Source of the DNA: Micromonospora sp. C28SCA-DRY-2
GTDB taxonomy: Bacteria; Actinomycetota; Actinomycetes; Mycobacteriales; Micromonosporaceae
Length of the DNA stretch: 64,000 nucleotides
Reading direction: 5' to 3'
Assembly (NCBI RefSeq): GCF_030519475.1
Contig: NZ_JAUMKD010000002.1
Coordinates: 739,501 to 803,500, forward strand
Part shown: piece after piece, positions 58,431-64,000 of the stretch
Layout: every line of letters begins with the position of its first letter
Numbering within the stretch: the first letter of the stretch is position 1
Notes under the pieces: generated by a model
Told to the model about the DNA's origin: nothing
Seen by the model: only the letters and a program-made list of their open reading frames with translations
Databases searched by the model: none
Program-made: the position numbers and the translations under genes

Positions 58431-60263
58431 GTGGAGGAGCATCCGGCGGTCGAGGATCACGGGATCATCGGCAACCTGCAGACCGCCGCGCTGGTCGCCC
58501 GGGACGGCACCCTTGACTGGTTCTGCGCTCCCCGGTTCGACTCGCCCAGCATCTTCGCCGGACTCCTCGACCCCCAGCGCGGCGGATACTTCCGGGTCGC
58601 CCCGGAAGGCGTCCACTACCTGTCCAAGCAGCTCTACCTGCCGGACACGCCGATGCTCATCACCCGGTTCATCAGCGCGGACGGCGTCGGCGAGATCATC
58701 GACTTCATGCCGGTGGCGGGCGACCAGGTGACGGACCGGCACCGGATCGTACGGATCATCAAGGTGGTACGCGGCCGCATGCGGTTCCGGGCCGAGTGCC
58801 GCCCACGGTTCGACTACGGGCGGGAACCGCACCAGCTGGAGCGGCACCCGGACGGGAGTGTCTTCCGCACCGCCTCGATGAGCCTGACCCTGCACACCGC
58901 CCGGTCGCCCGGGCGGCTGTTTCCGGAGGAGAACATCAGGAGCGAGGGCGGGGACGCGGTCGCCTTCGCCGACCTGCACGAGGGCCAGACGGGGGCCATC
59001 GTCCTGGAGACCGCCGCCCCGGACGGCCCGCACGCCATCCCGGTGCCCGAGATCCAGGCGATGTTCGAGCAGACCCGCGACTACTGGCGACGCTGGCTGG
59101 ACCGCTCCCGCTACACCGGGCGGTGGCGGGAGATGGTGGAACGGTCAGCGATCACCCTGAAGCTGATGACGTACGCGCCGACCGGCGCGATGATCGCCGC
59201 GCCGACCGCCGGGCTGCCCGAGAAGATCGGGGGAACCCGCAACTGGGACTACCGCTACACCTGGATCCGGGACACCTCCTTCTCGGTGCACGCCCTGCTC
59301 GGGCTCGGCTTCACCGACGAGGCCCACCGGTACGTGGACTGGCTCGACGAGCGCGTCCGCCGGGCCGGCGACAGCCGGGTGCCTCTGAAGATCATGTATC
59401 GCGTGGACGGCTCGTCCGACCTGCACGAGGAGACGCTGAACCACCTGACGGGGTACCGGGGCTCGGCGCCCGTCCGGATCGGCAACGGCGCCGCCGACCA
59501 GCTCCAACTCGACATCCACGGCGACGTGCTGTTCGCCATGTACTTCGCCGACCGGCACGGCATCCGCGCGCCGCACCATGTCTGGCTCAGCACGGTACGG
59601 CTCGTCGACTGGCTCTGCCGCAACTGGGACCAGCCCGACAAGGGCATCTGGGAGAGCCGTCACCATCCCCGCGACCACACCTTCAGCCGGGTCATGACCT
59701 GGGTCGCCTTCGACCGGGCGATCCGCCTCGCCGAGCGGCACGGTCGACCCGGCGAGATCGCCCGCTGGATCCAGCAGCGCAACGCCGTGTACGACCAGAT
59801 CATGGAACGCGGCTACCACCCCGGGCGCCGCTCCTTCGTGCAGAGCTACGGCACGGACGTGCTGGACGCGTCCCTGCTCATGATGCCGGTGGTCGGCTTC
59901 GTCGCCCCGACCGACCCGATGTGGCGGTCCACCCTCCGGGCGATCGAACACGACCTGGTCTCCGACAGCCTCGTCTACCGGTACGACCCGGCCGAGTCAC
60001 CGGACGGGCTGCCCGGCGACGAGGGCACCTTCAACATGTGCACGTTCTGGTACGTCGAGGCCCTCGCCCAGGCCGGTCGCCTCGACGACGCCCGGCTCAC
60101 CTTCGAGAAGATGCTCACCTTCAGCAACCACCTCGGCCTCTACGCCGAGGAGATCGCCCCCACCGGGGAGCAGTTGGGCAACTTCCCGCAGGCGTTCAGC
60201 CACCTGGCCCTGATCAACACCGCCCTCGCCCTCAACCGGCTCCTCGACGAGCGCCGCCGGTAG
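58431..60263 (+). CDS. glycoside hydrolase family 15 protein (trehalase/glucoamylase)
   Basis: A 610-residue (alpha/alpha)6-barrel enzyme. An N-terminal beta-sandwich (ALVARDGTLDWFCAPRFDSPSIFAGLLD) precedes the catalytic domain; GGTRNWDYRYTWIRD, KGIWESR (general acid Glu region) and YAEEIAPTGEQLGNFPQAFSH (general base Glu region) are the GH15 blocks. Mycobacterial homologs of this type act as trehalases. No signal peptide, so it likely works on cytoplasmic trehalose. GTG 58431 follows GGAAGGGACGG. Confidence 0.9.
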   Translation: MEEHPAVEDHGIIGNLQTAALVARDGTLDWFCAPRFDSPSIFAGLLDPQRGGYFRVAPEGVHYLSKQLYLPDTPMLITRFISADGVGEIIDFMPVAGDQVTDRHRIVRIIKVVRGRMRFRAECRPRFDYGREPHQLERHPDGSVFRTASMSLTLHTARSPGRLFPEENIRSEGGDAVAFADLHEGQTGAIVLETAAPDGPHAIPVPEIQAMFEQTRDYWRRWLDRSRYTGRWREMVERSAITLKLMTYAPTGAMIAAPTAGLPEKIGGTRNWDYRYTWIRDTSFSVHALLGLGFTDEAHRYVDWLDERVRRAGDSRVPLKIMYRVDGSSDLHEETLNHLTGYRGSAPVRIGNGAADQLQLDIHGDVLFAMYFADRHGIRAPHHVWLSTVRLVDWLCRNWDQPDKGIWESRHHPRDHTFSRVMTWVAFDRAIRLAERHGRPGEIARWIQQRNAVYDQIMERGYHPGRRSFVQSYGTDVLDASLLMMPVVGFVAPTDPMWRSTLRAIEHDLVSDSLVYRYDPAESPDGLPGDEGTFNMCTFWYVEALAQAGRLDDARLTFEKMLTFSNHLGLYAEEIAPTGEQLGNFPQAFSHLALINTALALNRLLDERRR

Positions 60264-60360
60264 CAACCCCGCGACGCCGACCGCGGAGTCGAGGTCGAGC
60301 TGATCCGTCCGACCCGCCGCCCGCCGCCGACCCGGCCCACCTTCGACCGGCACCAGCAGG

Positions 60361-60389
60361 GTGACGGCGGCCCGCGGCGGCCTTAGCCT
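60361..60389 (+). promoter_or_regulatory. promoter of a leaderless gene
   Basis: GTGACG (60361-60366), a 17-nt spacer and TAGCCT (60384-60389); the start would fall at the GTG 60395 itself. Confidence 0.5.
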
Positions 60390-60394
60390 TGGGC

Positions 60395-60754
60395 GTGCTC
60401 GAAGCCGGCAGCCGGAAGCGGAACCAACCAGCGCCCCCGCACGTGCTCTTCGAGGCGCTGACCGAACCCAACCGTGACCCCGCCCGTCCGTGGCTCCTGC
60501 TGCTTGACGACGAGCGCTGGCCGCGGACACTGCGCACCGAGATGCCCCACCTCGTGGTGTGGTCCTCGATCTGGGTCACCCGGCCCGACGCCGTGGTGCG
60601 GTTCGACCTGCCCTTCGACGGCACCTACGGGACCGACCTGCGCTGGACCCTCCTCGTGGCCGAGCCGTTGCCGGATCCCTCGCTCCTCGGGCACCTGCGC
60701 AAGCGGGTCAACCAACTCATCAACGGCAACCTGCGCCGCACGTTCGGCCAGTAG
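60395..60754 (+). CDS. small protein of unknown function
   Basis: A 119-residue soluble protein that I do not recognise with certainty. The pattern HVLFEALTEPNRDPARPWLLLLDDE, then VVRFDLPFDGTYGTDLRWTLLVAE and LRKRVNQLINGNLRRTFG, recalls SRPBCC (START-like) proteins. No ribosome site before GTG 60395; a -35/-10 pair placed for a leaderless mRNA supports this start over TTG 60389. Confidence 0.6.
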   Translation: MLEAGSRKRNQPAPPHVLFEALTEPNRDPARPWLLLLDDERWPRTLRTEMPHLVVWSSIWVTRPDAVVRFDLPFDGTYGTDLRWTLLVAEPLPDPSLLGHLRKRVNQLINGNLRRTFGQ

Positions 60755-60860
60755 CCCGATGCCGCCGGTACGGCGGCACAGCCCCCTGCCGGTCGCCGAC
60801 CTCGCCCGAGGTGCGGCATTCACCTGCCGCCACGAGAATGGCTCTCGGAGGTGATCAAGG

Positions 60861-61289
60861 GTGGTCGACCGGGAGAGCGTGCCCAGGCTGTGTCAGGTGG
60901 TGCTCGACTGCACCGACGCCAGGGCCCTGGCGGAGTTCTACCGACGCCTGCTGGGCCTGGTCTACCGGCCCGGCGACGAACCGCCAGCGGCGGGACAGGC
61001 CGATGAGCGCGGTCGTGACTGGCTGGTGCTGAGGACGCCCGACGGCGCCCCGCAGCTGGCGTTCCAGCAGGTGGATCACCTGCCGGAAGCGACCTGGCCG
61101 GAGGGTCCGGTGGCCCAGCAGCTGCACCTGGATCTGACCGTGGAGTCCGTCGAGGAGTTGCGGGTCCAGCACGAACGCGTCCTGAACCTCGGTGGCCGGC
61201 TGCTGTACGACCGCATCGACGACCCCGACGAGCCGCTCCGCGTGTACGCCGACCTCGCCGGCCATCCCTTCTGCGTCTTCGTCGCCTAG
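60861..61289 (+). CDS. VOC-family protein
   Basis: A 142-residue VOC-fold protein: RLCQVVLDCTDARALAEFYRRLLGL opens module one; LHLDLTVESVEELRVQHERVLNLGG opens module two, ending VYADLAGHPFCVFVA. This is the GlxA/Glo_EDI subtype common in actinomycetes; substrate unknown. GTG 60861 follows GGAGGTGATC, an almost ideal Shine-Dalgarno, by 9 nt. Confidence 0.85.
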   Translation: MVDRESVPRLCQVVLDCTDARALAEFYRRLLGLVYRPGDEPPAAGQADERGRDWLVLRTPDGAPQLAFQQVDHLPEATWPEGPVAQQLHLDLTVESVEELRVQHERVLNLGGRLLYDRIDDPDEPLRVYADLAGHPFCVFVA

Positions 61290-61321
61290 CCGCTGCCCCG
61301 CGGTCCCCGCTTCGCTCCGCA

Positions 61322-61327
61322 TAGGAT
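61322..61327 (+). promoter_or_regulatory. -10 box before the fructosamine-kinase-like gene
   Basis: TAGGAT; a start ~7 nt downstream would give a ~30-nt leader with a strong ribosome site before GTG 61364. Confidence 0.4.
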
Positions 61328-61363
61328 CTTGCGAGCATGCACCCGGCCAAGGAGGAGCGTGTC

Positions 61364-62248
61364 GTGACGGACTCGGCAGCGTTCCTGCTGGAGTGCCTGC
61401 TCCACGCCGGCATGCGCGATGTGGTCGCAGTGGAGCCGGCGACGGGTGGGGTCGCGGCGCTCGCGGGCATAGCCACCCGCCGGGACGCGCCGTCGGTGTT
61501 CGTCAAGGCCTTCGACGGCACTCCGGCCGACGATGTCTTCGCCGCGGAGGCCGAAGGGCTGGCCGCCCTGCGTGACCTCGGTGGCGTGGCGACACCCGAG
61601 GTGATCCTGGCGGACCGGGAACTGCTCGTGCTGTCGGTGCTGCAACCGAGGCCGCGCAGCGAGACCTTCTGGGAGCGGTTCGCGCATGCGCTCGCCCGCC
61701 TGCACCTGAACACCATCCACCCTCGCTTCGGATGGCACCGCGACAACTGGCTGGGCCGCCGCCGACAAATCAACACCTGGGCTGACGACGGCTTCGCCTT
61801 CTTCGCCCAGCACCGGCTGCTCCGCTGGCTCCCAGAGCCCCGCGTCGAGGCGGCACTCGACCGCGAGGACCGGGCGGCGCTGGAGCGGCTGTGCCACCGG
61901 CTGCCCGACCTGCTGCCGGACCGGCCGGCATGCCTGACGCACGGCGACCTGTGGGCACAGAACGTCCTGGCCACCCCGGACGGGCGGCCCGCGCTGATCG
62001 ACCCGGCGGTGTCCTACATGTGGGCCGAGGTCGACCTCGCCCACGTCTGGTCCACCTCGCCCCCGCCCGAGGCGCACCGGTTCTTCGCCGTCTACGCGGA
62101 GCTGACCTCCCTGGACAGCGACTGGCCGGCCCGCATGCCGATCGTCCAGCTACGACAACACCTCGCCGTGCTGGCCCAGTTCGACCACGACTGGGGCGCA
62201 GCCGACCAGATCCGCGCCACCCTCGCCCCGTTCCGGACCCGAACCTGA
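61364..62248 (+). CDS. fructosamine-kinase/aminoglycoside-phosphotransferase family protein
   Basis: A 294-residue kinase-like protein. The catalytic loop is LTHGDLWAQNVL (HxDxxxxN) and the metal Asp lies in ALIDPAVSYMWAEVDLA, both as in fructosamine kinases; RFGWHRDNWLGRRRQINTW matches their conserved NFIG region. It may remove glucose or ribulose adducts from proteins or phosphorylate a small amine or sugar. GTG 61364 is chosen since AGGAGG lies 8 nt upstream; ATG 61337 has no ribosome site. Confidence 0.85.
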   Translation: MTDSAAFLLECLLHAGMRDVVAVEPATGGVAALAGIATRRDAPSVFVKAFDGTPADDVFAAEAEGLAALRDLGGVATPEVILADRELLVLSVLQPRPRSETFWERFAHALARLHLNTIHPRFGWHRDNWLGRRRQINTWADDGFAFFAQHRLLRWLPEPRVEAALDREDRAALERLCHRLPDLLPDRPACLTHGDLWAQNVLATPDGRPALIDPAVSYMWAEVDLAHVWSTSPPPEAHRFFAVYAELTSLDSDWPARMPIVQLRQHLAVLAQFDHDWGAADQIRATLAPFRTRT

Positions 62249-62343
62249 CCAGCGGCCCGACGATCGACCGCGGCTACCTCGCGCGATGGCCGGTTCGCCG
62301 GCTACCGATTGTGCGATCCGCCGGCCAGCGGCCGAGGGCAGCC

Positions 62344-62838
62344 CTAACCCACGAGGTCCTTGGTCAGGATGTGCTCGCGGCGCACGCCGTCGGGCATGCG
62401 GTCGCCGAGTTCACCCGTGTCACGGAAGCCGTTCCGCTGGTAGAGCGCCCAGGCATTCGTGTTGCCCGCTACCACCGCCAGCCGCAGCGTCCGCGCCCCC
62501 ACCCGCCGGGCCCACTGCTCGACCGCCCCCACGAGGTGGTCACCCACGCCGTGGCCACGTCCCGCGGGCGTCACGTACATCGAGATCAGCTCGACGACCC
62601 CGTCGTGGTCGGTCGGCACCCCGCTGGCCATCCCGACGGCCTGGCCGTCGAGCATCGCCAGGATGTTGTACGAGCCGGGGATGGCCAGTCGCGCGCGCCA
62701 GCGTTCCTCGCGGTCGCCGTCGCCCTGCCAGTCCGCCAGCTGGGCACCGAAGGCGTACCCGGCCTCCGTCAGGGCAGCGAGTCGCAGTTCCCGCCACAAC
62801 TTCCAATCGCCCTCGCCGAGCACCCAGGTATCGATCAC
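62344..62838 (-). CDS. GNAT-family N-acetyltransferase
   Basis: A 164-residue GNAT protein. WRELRLAALTEAGYAFGA near the N-terminus, ISMYVTPAGRGHGVGDHLVGAVEQWAR (acetyl-CoA loop) and AVVAGNTNAWALYQRNGFRDTG are the conserved blocks. Acceptor unknown. The start is uncertain: GTG 62838 gives the usual family N-terminus, but no ribosome site is seen; a longer frame reaches 62907. Confidence 0.8.
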   Translation of the reverse strand: MIDTWVLGEGDWKLWRELRLAALTEAGYAFGAQLADWQGDGDREERWRARLAIPGSYNILAMLDGQAVGMASGVPTDHDGVVELISMYVTPAGRGHGVGDHLVGAVEQWARRVGARTLRLAVVAGNTNAWALYQRNGFRDTGELGDRMPDGVRREHILTKDLVG

Positions 62839-62962
62839 TCGGAGAGGTTCACGCAAAGCGTGCCGGGCAGGCAACCTGGTATCCGGCGATGGGCCCCGCA
62901 CCACCACGAGAGCGTCGCCAGATTCAAAGCCCGCAAGCCCGAACCGCCACGACGCGTCGCTG

Positions 62963-63121
62963 CTAGCCGCGTCGGCTCCGTCGACGCCAAATGAGCAGAC
63001 CTGCGACTGCGGCCGCGATGGCGACGAGGATGGACCAGTCCCCCGCGACGGTCGCCTCCGGCAGGGCCCGCACCGGCTCGGGCTCGGCCTCGTATTCGTC
63101 GCTCCCGGGCGCTTCGTTCAT
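62963..63121 (-). CDS. 52-residue membrane protein of unknown function
   Basis: A small open frame: acidic N-terminus (MNEAPGSDEYEAEPEPVRALP), one membrane helix (WSILVAIAAAVAGLLIW) and a basic end (RRRSRRG) that predicts the C-terminus in the cytoplasm. Charge pattern and codon use support a real gene. TAGCGT lies 6 nt before the ATG. The family is not known to me. It lies upstream of the GNAT gene on the same strand, with a 124-nt gap. Confidence 0.6.
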   Translation of the reverse strand: MNEAPGSDEYEAEPEPVRALPEATVAGDWSILVAIAAAVAGLLIWRRRSRRG

Positions 63122-63127
63122 GCCGAT

Positions 63128-63133
63128 ACGCTA
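63128..63133 (-). promoter_or_regulatory. -10 box for the leaderless 52-residue gene
   Basis: TAGCGT on the minus strand, 6 nt before the ATG at 63121. Confidence 0.4.
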
Positions 63134-63644
63134 TCGCGCCGAACCCACCAATCCGGGTGACGCTTGCGCCGCGCCGTGGTTCGAGCACGGCAGCTGACCT
63201 CACAACGTCTGACCGGACGTGTCACCCCACATCTGACACCAATCTGTCACGCATCAAGTGGAGTCCGACATTCGCCGGCAGTCGGTATCGGGCTCCGCTT
63301 GATCCGTGACACATCGGCGACCGGGCGGCCCGAGCACAACTGAGCGCCCACCACCGACGCTTCACGTGCAGCGTGACAAGTTGGCCGGCTCTCTCCGGGT
63401 CGGGCTGTCACAGTGCGTAACTGGGCTGCCGCCTATCGCTGGGGCATGCGATCCCCGATGCGGGTCAAGACGCGCGGTCAGCGGAAGCGGGCGTCCTTCT
63501 CGGCTCCGGTCGTGCACCGGCCGGTGGTGCTGCCTCGCGCAATGTGGTGGTCGACCTGTCCGAGTTGGCCACCACCTCGGCGGTGACGGCGATCCGGTGC
63601 CTTCGGAACCGTGGGTGCCGGCAGGTTCGCCCCACACACTCGAC

Positions 63645-63650
63645 TAGCCT
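63645..63650 (+). promoter_or_regulatory. -10 box for leaderless HAD gene
   Basis: TAGCCT, 6 nt before the ATG at 63657. Confidence 0.5.
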
Positions 63651-63656
63651 TTCCGG

Positions 63657-64000
63657 ATGATCAATCCGATCGGGCTTGTCATCTTCGACTGCGACGGGGT
63701 GCTGGTAGACAGCGAGCGCATCGCGGTCCGCGTCAACATCGCGCTTGGCGCGGAACTGGGCTGGCCCCTGACCGAGGCAGAGGTCGTCGAGCGCTTCATC
63801 GGCCGGTCCAGCACGTCCATTGGTGAGCAGATCGCGGCCCGCCTCGGACAGGGCGTGGCTGCCACCTGGGCTGAACGATTCGATCTAGCACACCGTCAAG
63901 CGGTGGACGCCGGACTGTCCGCCGTCGACGGGATCAACGACGCGCTCGATGAGATCACCCAGTCGACGTGCGTGGCTTCGAGCGGTACACACGAGAAGAT
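63657..64000 (+). CDS. HAD-superfamily hydrolase, beta-phosphoglucomutase-like (5' part)
   Basis: The first 114 codons of a HAD-IA protein; it runs off the window. Motif I is complete (VIFDCDGVLVDSE, with nucleophile and acid/base Asp), the cap domain begins with the helix at WPLTEAEVVERFIGRS, and motif II is reached at VASSGTHEK. The group includes phosphoglycolate and sugar-phosphate phosphatases and beta-phosphoglucomutase. The start is leaderless-like. Confidence 0.85.
   Translation, partial: MINPIGLVIFDCDGVLVDSERIAVRVNIALGAELGWPLTEAEVVERFIGRSSTSIGEQIAARLGQGVAATWAERFDLAHRQAVDAGLSAVDGINDALDEITQSTCVASSGTHEK

Larger units (their letters stand above)
63122..63656. other. 535-bp gene-free region with repeated TGTCAC motifs
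   Basis: Open frames here have poor codon use and no family likeness. The composition is less GC-rich than the surroundings. TGTCAC or its complement GTGACA occurs at 63220, 63245, 63306, 63373 and 63406, plus a related TGACAC at 63234. A degraded mobile element or a multi-site regulatory region is possible. Confidence 0.45.

Noticed and set aside
63306..63647. 113-codon plus-strand frame before the last HAD gene
   Set aside because: No ribosome site, low-complexity composition and no family likeness; I treat the interval as non-coding.

Overview
This is a 64 kb, very GC-rich stretch of an actinobacterial chromosome. Codon use, DapD/DapE/DapC of mycobacterial type, AdnAB, NudC, mycoredoxin, MshB (mycothiol synthesis), an XRE/DUF397 pair and many GTG starts point to Micromonosporaceae (Micromonospora or a near relative). 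That placement is an inference from gene content; no rRNA or other phylogenetic marker lies in the window. I see no tRNA, rRNA, CRISPR array, prophage or intact insertion sequence. The window is mostly conserved core genome.

Layout. 1-4.1 kb: 5' part of uvrD2 (minus), mycoredoxin, an MFS permease, an XRE/DUF5753 regulator with its DUF397 partner, and a small unknown gene. 4.1-8.5 kb (minus): an M16 peptidase pair (active plus inactive subunit) and nudC, separated by short repeat arrays. 8.7-17.5 kb (minus): DEAD-box RNA helicase, cold-shock protein, adnB and adnA (end-resecting helicase-nuclease). 17.8-22 kb: two LOG-family genes, a 55-residue protein, dapE and dapD. 22-30 kb: secreted subtilisin, acetyltransferase, a 12-TM protein with hydrolase motifs, a kinase and a SIMPL protein. 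30-34.3 kb (minus): pheA, an unknown 2-TM protein and tyrA as one tight unit, then fdxA-dapC. 34.4-39.6 kb: GNAT, two membrane proteins, mshB and a DPP-IV-like peptidase. 39.7-45.8 kb (minus): a five-gene oligopeptide ABC transporter operon. 46-49.1 kb: a TldD/TldE pair. 49.4-53.2 kb: three-gene succinate dehydrogenase (Sdh1 type). 53.3-64 kb: Nudix, pterin-dehydratase-like, two HAD hydrolases (one running off the end), VOC proteins, LysR, PH-domain protein, GH15, a fructosamine-kinase-like protein, GNAT and small membrane proteins.

Working together. Genome maintenance (UvrD2, AdnAB), RNA handling (DEAD helicase, Csp, NudC), diaminopimelate synthesis (DapC, DapD, DapE), aromatic amino acids (PheA, TyrA), thiol redox (mycoredoxin, MshB), peptide uptake and processing (ABC importer, S8, S9, M16, TldD/E) and respiration (Sdh) are all represented.

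The most noteworthy signals are: (1) a family of 39-80 bp repeats sitting exactly between the overlapping stop and start codons (RTGA) of operon neighbours, in 1-3 copies and in gene orientation; (2) a two-TM, beta-rich protein coupled between pheA and tyrA whose layout recalls the CBASS effector Cap15; (3) a hairpin that covers the Shine-Dalgarno of the DEAD-box helicase; (4) a 15-nt sequence containing a palindrome shared by two unrelated promoters; and (5) thirteen genes with a TANNNT box 6-9 nt before the start codon, as expected for leaderless mRNAs.
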